A stretch of DNA of 64,000 bases, taken from assembly GCA_033961575.1 (NCBI GenBank), contig CM066730.1, positions 156,887,523 through 156,951,522 of the forward strand, read 5' to 3'. Made by a program: the position numbers and the translations under genes. The stretch is from Aselliscus stoliczkanus (Eukaryota > Chordata > Mammalia > Chiroptera > Hipposideridae). Each line of letters begins with the position of its first letter. Position 1 is the first letter of the stretch. The notes under the pieces are model-generated. The model ran no database searches. It was not told the DNA's origin and saw only the letters and a list, made by a program, of their open reading frames with translations. Positions 40,233 to 52,200 of the stretch are shown one piece after another.

Positions 40233-43200
40233 TGCAGCACTATTTAGCTGCAATTGTTTAAAATCCCTGACCAGTACTCAAAACTGTCAAAGCCACCAAA
40301 AACGAGGAAAGTCAGAGAAACCATCATAGCCAACAGAGCCTGAGGAGACATGACGACAAAAATGTAATGTGGAATCCTGGAACAGAAATAGGCATTAGGG
40401 GAAAACCAATGAAATCTGAATAAAATATGGACTTCAGTTAACTTTTATAAATTAGGATCATTACTTTTCCAATTCCTCCATTATGTGAATTTTTTTAAAA
40501 TCATGAGGACTGACAGTGGTGGATGCCAGGTTTGCAAAATCAGTGCTCGCTTATCACTGGCGCCTGGAAACCTCAGAGAGACAGACTGCCTTTAACTGTG
40601 CCCTCTTACCGCCTGCCACTTTCTCTCTCCCCGAGCCTCCCTTTTCTCATCTTTAAAATGGGGAGGACAAAAGCTACTTCATCAGTTTTGGGAGGATTAA
40701 GCGAGAAACATACACTTGATCACATCCCTAGGCCTGGCACGTAGTAAATATTCAATAAAATGTTAATTACCTTTTCTGCTCTGCTTGCTCTGTTCCCTCT
40801 GCCTTTAAGAAGGGTTAGGTTTCCACAGAGAAAGGACATGGAATTTGGAATCAAAAAACTTGGATTCAAGTCTTAGCTCTAGCAATTACTATCGGTGAGA
40901 CTCCATTTACTGAACAACTGTTGAACTTTCGTTTCTTCATCTTACAAGTATACCTGTTTTTATCCTCTATTCCTAGCATGGGGTCCCATATACAACGGGT
41001 GCTTAGTGTTTGTTAATGATGGCAGAGGATCTCAAACCTGTATCTTTAGGATTACACACACACAAACACACAAACGCACACACACACACACACAGAGGCT
41101 GTTCCTATTGTAAGCTTTCTAAGCTGCGTGTTGGAGAAATGGAATCATGTAGAAAGTTCTAGCAAATGTTTTAGGATCTGACCACCTTGAGTTTAAATCT
41201 TACCCTGCCACTTACTACCAGCTATGTAAAATTAGGCAAATTTCCTTGTTTTTAAACTTGGGATAATATCAACCTCGTCGAGGTCTCATGAAGGTTAAAT
41301 GGGATTAGTGAGGTAATGTGTATAAATGTGCTTGGCACAACACTCAGATGGTAGCAAGCAGTATTTATATTTTCATTCCTGCCTCAGGCGAGTCCAAACC
41401 TTCTCTCCCAAACTGGCTCCCTCTGTGTTCCATCCACCAGACTTCCCTGCCTCTGTCAGTAGCATCATCCTTCTCTCAGGCACTAAGTTGAAAATGCTGT
41501 AGTCATTTTGGACAGCCCTCATCTTCATCCCCCAGATCTAGTCAGGAAGTCACCATATAACTGACAGCTTTCCCTTCTAAGTATCAAATGTTCTTTTCCC
41601 CCTGCCTTTTCCATTTCCACTGCCTTTATTCCAGGCCTTAAGTCTGGATTACTCCAACAAAATTTCTTTTCTTCATACAGTCAATAGATATTATTGCAGA
41701 CCTATAGGGAGCCAGGTACTAGCTAATCTGCCTAACTCTAGTCTTCTTTCTCTCACATCTCATCATTGCCAGACTGACCAATCTTACTTAATCACCATTT
41801 TTATCATGTCAGCCCAGAAAACTTCAGTAGCCCCCTAATTCCACCTACATCTAGTCTAAATTATTTTACCTGTCTTTCTAAAACCATTAATAGTCTAACC
41901 TTGCCATATGTGTCCAACTGTATTTCCCACCATCCCCAACATGAACTGTCCTCTCTAGTCAGGCTGTTCTCACTCTCCCAGGAAAATAGCGTACTCATGG
42001 CTGCCTCCAAGCCCTCACACGTGCTGTTCCCCTCAACAAGAATGCCGTTCCTCTCCCTGAAACCTGTAACTGCCTTCTTCTTCTTCCATAAAGCCTATCT
42101 TGACCACTTAGGTCCTCATCAATTTCTCGCCTCTGGTGATTCATAGATGGTCATACCATACATGGGGCTTGTTGATATCTTATTAAGTAGTTTCATCATT
42201 TAAAATTGTTCTTCTACAGTTGTAGAACTTTATGCTTGTCACTTTCACACATATCTTCTCATTGACTCCTCTTAGCAGCCCTGCCACAACAGGAAATTAG
42301 GGACTGTGATCTACAGATGAGAAAACTCAGGCTCAGGGAGGTGAGAGGCTTGGCCAGGGCCATCCAACTAGTTGGCAGCAAGGAGGGCTTGAATTTCGGT
42401 TTTCGCTCCCTGGGTCCAACATCTGGTCCAGGGCCCCACAGCTGCCGATATTGTTTCAAATGTGTTCCATCAGCAGCGTACATAAGCTGACCACAAATCC
42501 TGGTTTTCCCAGCAATGTCCTGGTCTTCCCCTGTTGTCCTGGCTTAATCACTAATATCACCCCCCTTTTACTCTCAAAAGCATCTTGGTTTGAGGGACAA
42601 CTGATATGCTCACCTGAGCTGTATGATATCCCCAGAACTGGTTTCACTAAGTGCTTGACTGCTTCATTGTTTGGAGGTTCTGACGTCTGCCTTTGATTCC
42701 ATTTATTTTGTTTGTGTATGGGTTGGCAGCTCTATGACCTGATGACTATGGCTTTGAAATATCAAGTATTGCTGTGTCCCCGTCCCAAGGACGTGTTGCT
42801 GGTCACTTTCAATCATTTAGATGCCATCAAGGGATTCATCCAGGACTCGCCAGCCCTCCTGCATCTAGTGGATGAGACTTTCCGGCAGCTGCTTGACGTA
42901 AGATACCATCAGTTTATCACCTCTCAGCCCCAATACTTGCTCTCATTCCTCTGTTAATGATAGGCCGATTCTGTGACAGAGATAACAGGATGGGGAATGG
43001 CATCCTGCCACTCTCCCAGAAAAGTCTAAACACCTCCCAGTATCATCTTATGCCCTCTTACTATTGCCTTCACAATTGGGAAAGCAATGATACAGAGCCT
43101 AGCTGTTTTCTCCTAACTTTCCAGAAAGGGGGTTGGTGGTGAATGTTCTGCCAAATCTTGGGGAACAGGCTCTCCAGGTCTGTGGGGGACAGAAGAGCTG

Positions 43201-46200
43201 GAGTGTACCCCTGCCCAGCTGTGGCATAATGGGGTTTGTCCCTCTGGTGAGGGAGCGGTGCTGGCTCTCCCGCTGCCCCTCTTACCCCAGCAGCTGAGTC
43301 CTCTCCTTGCTTATCTGGCTCCCATCTCTGAGCGCCCACCTACCCCGACTTCTCTGTGCATGTCATCTCACTTCTGAAAGCGCATTGTTTCTTTCTGCTT
43401 TGCCTCTGGCAGATATATGGGGATCTCCCAGCCGGGGAGTTCCATCGGATCCGGCAGACGCTCCTCACCTTCTTCCAGGACCTGCACATCCGGGTGAGTG
43501 AATGGGAAGCCCAGGAGCAGGGTACCCTGCCTCTGCTGTCCTAGGGAAACGGGGTGCCAAGTAGTCAGGCAGATAGGGCTGGGATTGCCTGGGTAGTGCT
43601 GTCCTCAGTGTTTGGCTTCATGATGAGAAACTTTTTAACAACCAATTTCAGCAGCTTTCCAGTGGACCAAGGATAACACTGCCACTCCTTCCCAGTTACC
43701 TTATGTGTTTCTTTAAAATATGGTTTCTTCCCTTCTCCAGAGGAAGTGTGCTCTCAAGGCCACCAGCCTGATCTCCATTGCAAAGCCTTTTCTCAAACCT
43801 TTAGTATCGTTGACCTCTCCCGTATCTGATGCTGCCAGGAGGCTGCCCTCCTCCATGCAACTCGCGCCTTTCCTGAATTTTCATGGCACCATGCCATCCT
43901 GGCCTCCCCTTACCTCTTCCACCTCCATGCCTCTCACTCCTTCCTCCTGCCTCTGCCCACCCCCTCTCGTTAGGAATCTCTTTCCTCCCCGCGTCCTGGC
44001 TCCCTTCACCTAGGACTCCCGAGTCTAACCTCTACCCTACCTTGCCACCAGACCGACATCTCCACCTGTTTGCTCAAACTCTCCACGAGGATGCCTACCA
44101 GTGCCTGTAATTTTAATGTCTGTAGCTAAATGAATCTCCAAGATTCAAGTCAAGTCCTGCCTCAACTTTCTGATTTCTGTTGAAGGCACCTTCATTCCTT
44201 CACTCACTTTGCCCAGAGCCAGAGGGTCCCCTATGATTCCCCTTCTCTGACCCTCATCTAATTGCTCCTAGGGCCCCCAGAGTCTGCCTTTTCAATGTCA
44301 TTGCTCTCCTTTCCACTCCTATTGCCGCCAGCCTCAATCAGGCCCTCAGACTTCTTGTTGGCCATTGCCTCCCATTTCACCCTGTTGTCGGAGAGTGGGC
44401 CTTTCTCGGCGCAGAGTCCAGGTCCTTGGCAACTCGAGCAAAGAATTGAACGAGATACCAGAGTAAAGCAGTAAAATAAGTAGTTTATTAGAAAAGACAG
44501 TACATCCAGACTAGAGGATGGCCTAGGGCCCATTACCAAAGAGTGTGGAGGGGGCATATGCAAAGGTGAGGCTTAAAGGGAAGAAGCAGCAACAGAAGTA
44601 GCAGTAGCTGTCTGGGCTTCCCAGGACTTGGGGGTTTTATCCTTTTTCTCCAGGATGGGCTGTTCTTCCTGGGCGTAGGACCACTTGATTGGCCCCTGTG
44701 ATTAACAAGAGGTACTGCGTAGGTGTAAGTGACTGGTCTGATCTGGTTGGATATTTTGCACCCATTTGCTCTTCCCGCAGGGGTAGGTAATTACAATACA
44801 AAGGGAGTTTTGGGTGGAGAGGGGATGTCCCCAGGTGGTCACACTGTGGGACGTGCAGGAATGCAGAGACCCAATGCCTGCCTCTAACTACCTGCCTAGG
44901 TTTTCCTTGAGAGACGTGATCCCCATAAAATCTCTATGGGAAGCTGAGGGACAGGAGGTCTCTTCTGTATCTGCTTCCTGCTGGGCAGGGGCGTAGAGCT
45001 GTCCTTGCCTATTGGGGTTCACGGAACTCTTGCCCTAGCTGATCTCAGATGAGAGGAAGGGGTCTCAAGCTCCACCTGGAAGACCGTGTTGGCTTCTTTG
45101 CTTGTTGGGGTATCCCTTGTATCCTCAAGGCTCCTGAATGAGGACAAAAATATAAATCTGTTAGTTCTTATGAAACTTGTGGCTATTCAGTCCATCACTC
45201 AGGTGGTGTCAGTTGTCCGGACACAGAATGGGTTTGACATTTAGCTTCCTTGCCTGGGGGATATTAGGAAGTCTCAGGCTTTCAAATAGTTATCTGAAGC
45301 AGGGGTAGGAGACTTGTATTGTTTCAGATTCAGGAACTAATTTACAAAGCAATTAAGAAGCAAGGGGGATCTTCCTGTCAGAAAAGCAATCAAGGCCCAA
45401 GAGCTAAGAAACTAAAGAACTAGGGAGGAGACTTAACATTTTTATACTTAACATTTCTATAGAAAAGAAAACATTGAAGTTTTTCAGTGGTGGGGGTTGG
45501 TGCTGCTCAGTTGGCCGGTTACAACCCTGCCTCCTCCTGTCTTGCCGGCTCCAGACAATTCTACACCATAACTCTTAAAGACATATTTCTGAGCTTCTGA
45601 ATTTGAGGCCTGTCTCTCTTGGGTAGGACTTGGTTCCTTCCCCTAATTTAACACACTGATACAGGAAAGATGGATGATATGGCCACGTGAGCCCAGGCTC
45701 TGAAGTCAGACACTCTCGTGTTTGAGTCCCACTCCAGCACAGCTCCATGACCTTGGGCAAATTACTTCTCTTGAGCCTTAGTTTCAACCCATTTAGAGTC
45801 TGTTGGGAAGAGTAACTGATGTAGCATATGATATATATATTTGCCAATATATACATATGTATATAGTATAGAGTGCTGCTGGAAGGATAGACAAGTCACA
45901 GTGGTTGTCCCCTGGGAGTAAACTGCATGGAAGACAGGGGTACAAGAGAGACAGGGTCTATTGCAAATACCCTTTTAACCTTTGAATTTTGTACATATGC
46001 ATGTGTGACATATTCACAAAATTAAAATTCAAAAAAGAAGAAGAAATAGAATATGTTTAGCGCTGATTGTTATTTTCCTTCTCTTACTTATTATTTGGGG
46101 AAGACAAAAAAAACTCTGAGGCCAATTTTATTTTTAACCCTCATGAATAATTTTATTTGTTATCGATGGAACAAGAATCACATCAATATAAATTAAGATC

Positions 46201-49200
46201 TGTACTAGCCATTGATTAAACTTAAAAATATGAAAGTACAACTAAGATTAAGTTTTGCCTTGCTTTAAAATATTGAAAACTCTGCATCATGTTATCAAGA
46301 CTGGGCACATTTGGACGTTATTTTATGGACTGTAGTAATATAAGCAGCCATATTGATTTCTCAAGTCTGACAAGATAAAATTCAATATAATGAAAAGGCA
46401 CTTCTAATAATAAGTCTATAACAAAATCATTAAAATATATTAAACCACAAAATATATTAAGCTTTAATTGCTAAATGGGCAAACAGTGAAGCATCAGAAT
46501 GTTCACCAGGAAGAATAAGATTCCCAGCCACTGAGCTGTAATATAATATTTGGCCGGTTTTCCAAGTCTGGTCTTTAATGGTATTTCTGCTCGGCTGCAA
46601 TTTGTGATTGCCTATGCAGATTTCCTCTATTTTCAAAACAGTCTTCATAGGTTTTAGATTTTTTTTTTTTTTTTTAGCAAAACCAGCTAGCTAATCAAGA
46701 AAACACAGCTCTGATATAACACTTCCTTGCCCACTGTTTAACCAAATAGCCAAAGCTTTCTGCGATATTGCGAAATACCGGAAAGCGCTCTAATGCAGTG
46801 AAGGCCCTGACCTGCCCTCGGGGCCTGGCGAGAGACTGCCCAGAGATCAGTTCCATTTGGAATCCTGAGCAGTTATTTGGAGCCATCTCCATTCCCAACC
46901 CCTTTCAGCCCTCCAGCACACCTCCAGAGTTGCCTCCTAAAGAGTAGGCCCCTTGGGTCACCCACCCTCTCCTGTACTCTCCTATGCATGCATCCTTCCA
47001 TCATGCACTTCCCCCGCGTTCTTTCCATCATTTCAGTTGTTGGAAAACATTACTCCATCTTTGTATCTTTATAGAATGTTATATATACCTCCACTCTCCA
47101 TTATCCACTCCACTTGGAAATAATTCATCCCTGGAAAACTAGTCAGTCTAACCAATATTTCCAGAGTGCCTACTCAATGCCAGACACCGTTGTCAGTGTC
47201 TGAGATACATACGTGAGCAGGAAAGAGACCCTGCCTTGAGGAGGTTCTCCGCTAGCAGCAAGAGACAGGGAGGACAAGTAAGTCATGTTCTGGTTCTGAG
47301 AGCTTTTAGGAAGAGGCAATATAAGGTAGTTATAGAGGGCACCTGAGATGGGATGTTGCAGCACTGTCCAGTAGAACTCTGTCGTGATGGAAATGTCCTA
47401 TATCTGTGCTGTCCATTGTGATAGTCACCAGCCACATGTAGCTACTGAGCACTTGAAATGTGGCTAGTGTGACTGAGAAACTGAATTTTTAATTTAATTT
47501 TAATTTAAATAGCCACACTTGACTAGTAGCTACTCCACTGGACAGCACATTCTTAGATGATAGAGTCAAGGACAGCCTTTCTGAGGACAGACATTTTTGT
47601 CGAGACTGTAACGAACACAGATCTCAGGGAACAGCATCTAAACTGAAGTGACCACAAGCGTAAAAGCCCGTAGATGGGAAGAAGCATGACGTGTTCCTGG
47701 GAAAGAGAGAAAGCCAATGAGAGCACAGCATGTCTAGGCAGGGGTGACACTCAACACTCAAAGTTTATAGCCTGCGCAGCATGGGACTGACTAGTCAGAA
47801 CAGGTGCCAGTTTTAAATAAACTGCTACCTCCCAGTTGACTTAACTTTAGTCCCTTTTAAGGAGTTTTATTCTGAGAGTAAAGAAGAGATTTGAAGTATC
47901 TGAAGGGAAGTGGTAACATGATCTGGTTTGTGTTCTGGAAGATAAACTGTACGAATCAGGGCAGAGGTAGGACAGCAGCTGGGAATTCATTGTGAAAATT
48001 AGGTAAAAGATGAAAGTGCTTGGATTAGGAGCTACCAGTGCAGATAGTGAGAAGTATTCACATTTGGGACATCCCTTAGGGGCAAGATCAGTAAGACTTA
48101 ACTAAGAGATGGGATTTGCAGAATGAGGGAAAGAAGAATGAAGAACACCTATAACATTTTTGGCCTAAGCAACCTGTGGTGCCATTTACTGAGAGGGGGA
48201 AGCCCTGAAGGGAAGTATATTTGGGTAGAAAAATTAATTAATTATATTTGTTTGATTTGCCCATTAGACATCCAAGTAGCAAAATCAAATAGTAGTTGAA
48301 TATGCAAATCTAGAGCTCTGAGGAGAGACCTAGGGTGGAGACATAATCATAGGCATCATCAGCCTACATCACAGAGATGGTACTTGAAGACTTCTGGTCA
48401 CTTGGTGGAGGAGGCTGGTCATTCTTCCTCACCTGCAGGCAGGATGTGAGAAGCAGGGTCAACATTCTGCCAGCTTCCCCCGTGACTTTCAGATCATTAT
48501 TCTCCTGCCCTCACAAATTTAGCCCTCCTCTTGTAAGGCAGACCAGCCAGCAAACATTGTCCAAAGCCCTGTACTCACCACTCTGCTGAAACTGACTTCC
48601 AAGTCACTCACCCATATTCACTGAGCACTTAAATCCCTGGGCCACTCTCCCCGCAGCCACCAGAGTGCTGCCATCCTCCTGGGGAAGGTGATGCTCATGG
48701 AGATTGTCTCATCCAGCACTCCAGCTCCACAGCTCAGTGACCTTCCTCTTTCTGTAAGAAACAGGATTCCTGCCCTGATTACAAAGGGAAAATGTACTAA
48801 GTGCTTTACAGATGTGTGGTTCTAAAACAGAAGAATGTAAAGAGAGGACACAAAGGAGGGAGAGATCAGTTCTACCTAAGAGAATCAGGAAAGTTGTCAT
48901 AGAGGATCTGATATCTTTTAAAAGCAATAGGTTTTGGGCCGGCCGAGTGGCGCGGTGGTTAAGCGCTGGCTTGGGAAGCCAGCGGCCCCAGTTCGGGTCC
49001 CACATGTGACGGCCAGTGACTCTGCCCTCAAAAAAAAGAAAGAAAAAGCAATGGGTTTTTACCAGGCCCATGGGAAAACAGGAGGGGAGCAGATGGACAC
49101 CCTAGGCAGAAGGCACCATCTCAGTAAAGGCCTGAGCCATGTAACCGCCTGGTGTATCTGGCGGTGTGGGGTGGTGGAAGGCCGCAAGCAGTTGAGTATG

Positions 49201-52200
49201 GCTGGAACATAGGCTTCAAGGAGGAGCATGGCTGCAGAGAAGGACAAGGGCCAACTGGACGTTATCTGGCAGGCAGCAGACAGCCACCGAAGCAGGAGAG
49301 GAACGTGGTCAGATGTGAGTTTAGAAGAGTCTCTTTAGCAGCAGAGTAGAGGATAGATCCAAAACAGGTGAGAGGGGAGGCAAAGAGACCAGTTAGGAGG
49401 CTCCTGCAGTGGCCAGGCAAGAGATGATGACAATCTGCACTAGGGAGCAGGGGAGAGAAGAGGAGCCAGACACCAGGAGTGATCATTGGGTTGGCAAGGC
49501 TTTGTGACTCAATAGACATGGGAAGATGGTGGGCAGGGGAACTCAGAGTGCTGACATGGTGGCCTGGTGATGTCATTCACTGAGATTGGGAACACCAGAG
49601 GAGGGTCAGTTTTGGAAAAACAAATCATGAGCCCTGTTCTGAACAGGGTGAATTGGAGATATATCCCATGGAACCTGTAGGTGCAACCTGGTACCTGGGA
49701 GTCGATGAGTCACCTGGCAGAGGTAGGGGAAGAGTGGAATGGGAGGAAGAGGGCACAGGAGAGCCACACCGATAGCTGAGGGCCAGCAGTCTATCTAGCC
49801 AAGGGCAGATTCTCGGGTCAAACACATGGACCGCCATTAGGCTAATGGAGCATCTGGCGCACATATATATATAAACACTCTCACTTCTCTGTCCAAATTT
49901 TCTTTCTCCATGACTGTATTCACATGCCTTGATCACAGACTCCCAAGGTTAAAAATTCCTTAACGGTCAACTAGCCAAACCCTCTAACCAAACCAGTTTA
50001 CACATTTCCCCCAAAAACATGCCTTGTGCCTGCCCATCTCTGCTTTGAAGTGTCTTCACACCCACCTTCTTCCTCCAGGTCTAGCTCCAAACCCACAGTC
50101 ACCTCTCCCCACCTCCCCATGCCTGTTGTCATTCTCCTCAATGGGCTAATACCATGTTTCCCCGAAAATAGGACCAGGTCTTATATTAATTTTTGCTCCA
50201 AAAGACGCATTTTATTCATTTATTCATACAAAAATCTACATTTATTCAAATACAGTCATGTCTGGCTGACAATCTTAACTGGGGCTTATTTTGGGGTAGG
50301 GCTTATATTACAAGCACCCTGAAAATCATGCTTGGGCTTATTTTCCAGTTAGGTCTTATTTTTGGGGAAACATGGTATGCATATACTAGTCCACATATTT
50401 TGCTATATAGTATCATTTTTCCCATTTTATGTCTGTGTCCTATGACCAAACTACACTGTAATACTAATATTAGCTACCATTTATTGAGCACCTACTATGT
50501 GTCAGGTTCCATAAGTGCTTTTTGTTCATTACCTGATTTAGGTATCACAGTAATCCATTTACTAGGTACTATTATTAACCCCAGTTTACCAAAGAGAAAA
50601 ACGACGCACAGAAAGGTTATGTAACTTACCAAAAGCCACAGCCGAGGAGTGGCCCAGCTGAGATGGACCCTACACAGTCAGTCTACCATCAGCCTGCCCA
50701 ACAGGCAGCTTACAAATGCTTACCAATTTGCATTTTCAGTGCCTAGCACACAACAGATGCTTATTCTTGATGATATTACAAATATAATTTTGTAGAATTT
50801 TAGAATTTGAAGGGACTTTCAAGTTTATCTCATTGGGCAAACGAGGAAGCTAAGATCCAACAGAAGTAATTAACTGCTCCGATCTTTATGGGATTTAATC
50901 TGACCAAGACCTCACTACAGAGTGCATAAACCCGGGAGTAGAAATAAGCACATATGGTGTTTTCAGTCACAAAAGACCTTCAAACTCTCATGCCAGCTGG
51001 ATTCGCCTGCTCTAGCCCTTCTTACCAATCAGCGCATGGCCAAAAGTTGGGGCTCCAGAGTCAGAAACACAAGGGTTGGTCTGAATCCTCAGCTCTGCCC
51101 CTTATGAGCTAGCTGGACTCAAGGAAGTGTCTTAACCTCTGAGCAGCTGATTCCTCACCTGTACAGTGGACACAATGAGGTTCTTGTGGTTGAAGCTTCG
51201 CAGCTGTATGGAAAGTTAGCAGGGAACCAAGGAACGGGTGTGGAATTTGGAGTCACCTTGTTTCGAAGCCGAATGCTGTCTCTTATTGTTCTCTTTGGGC
51301 AAGCCACCTCACTCTGTGACCCTCGCTTTCTCATCTTTAAAATGGGGGTAATACATCTCAGCTGGAAGGTTTGCTATGAGGCTCAAAACAAGTTCTGTTT
51401 GTTAAAACAACTCTGCAGGTGTTAGCTCCAGTGAGTTTTCATCTTATTGTTATGAACTCACAAGGTAACATTCCCAGCCCATTACACATTTCCATCCTCA
51501 GAATGCTTATGTCTATGAAAATATACCTAGAAAAAAGACAATAAGTGTTTTTGTTTTTTTCCAGGTGTCCATATTTCTAAAGGACAGAGTTCAGAATTCT
51601 AATGGTCGCTTCGTGTTGCCAGTGTCCGGTCCTGTTCCCTGGGGAACTGAAGTCCCTGGACTCATCAGGTGAATTCTCAACAATAGTAGTCAGGCCAGTG
51701 TTTGGGCGGCCTGGAAACCATATAGTTTGCAGCACATTGGGCCCTCTCTTTCTTCAGTAAAGCACAGCATTTAGGAGGTCAGGTTCTAATCCCAGCTCTG
51801 CCATGTAGCAGACACTTGATGGCAAATTCCCCAGTTCTCCAGAATTCGTTTCCTCATGGTTACTGTGAGGACAAACAAGACAATATAATAATGCTCACAA
51901 GCGCTTACACAGCGCCTGGCACATGCCATGTATTCAATAAATATTATTATTGTTGTGTCATTATTATTACCACAACCAGCATCTTTATCTTGAAGGGGTG
52001 CATGAATTCCTCTTTGTCCCATAGTACAAAGAATAAAAACACCACCAGACACCGTGAACTTGGAGAACATTCCATCATGTCATACTTTGCGTTGTAGAAC
52101 GTTCAACACCAAAGGCGAAGAAGTGAAGAGGGTCGAGTTCCAGCATGGCGGAAACTATGTCGCAGCACCAAAAGAAGGCTCTTTTGAATTGTACGGAGAC

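Larger units (their letters stand above)
38916..42729 (+). other. OSCP1: OSCP1 intron 3
   Basis: Contains the MITE at 39024-39103, SINEs at about 39427-39536 and 40034-40228, a (CA)n run at about 41051-41095, forward MIRs at about 40840-41010 and 41150-41370, sense L2 at about 41400-42160 and reverse MIR at about 42235-42420. Confidence 0.65.
43494..51564 (+). other. OSCP1: OSCP1 intron 5, 8 kb
   Basis: The longest intron. It holds a pyrimidine-rich L2-like stretch (about 43740-44380), a solo LTR (44383-45523), forward MIR (about 45690-45790), an L1-like 3' end (about 45880-46045), an unassigned AT-rich segment (46050-46900) and reverse L2 at about 47135-47340. A hAT fragment (47363-47555), more reverse L2 (about 47560-48100 and 49075-49620), a SINE (48936), a MITE (50152) and MIRs near 50465-50660 and 51050-51400 follow. 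Confidence 0.65.

Noticed and set aside
44383..45523. Possible complete endogenous provirus
   Set aside because: Only LTR-like sequence is present; no internal region, primer-binding site or retroviral coding sequence lies next to it.
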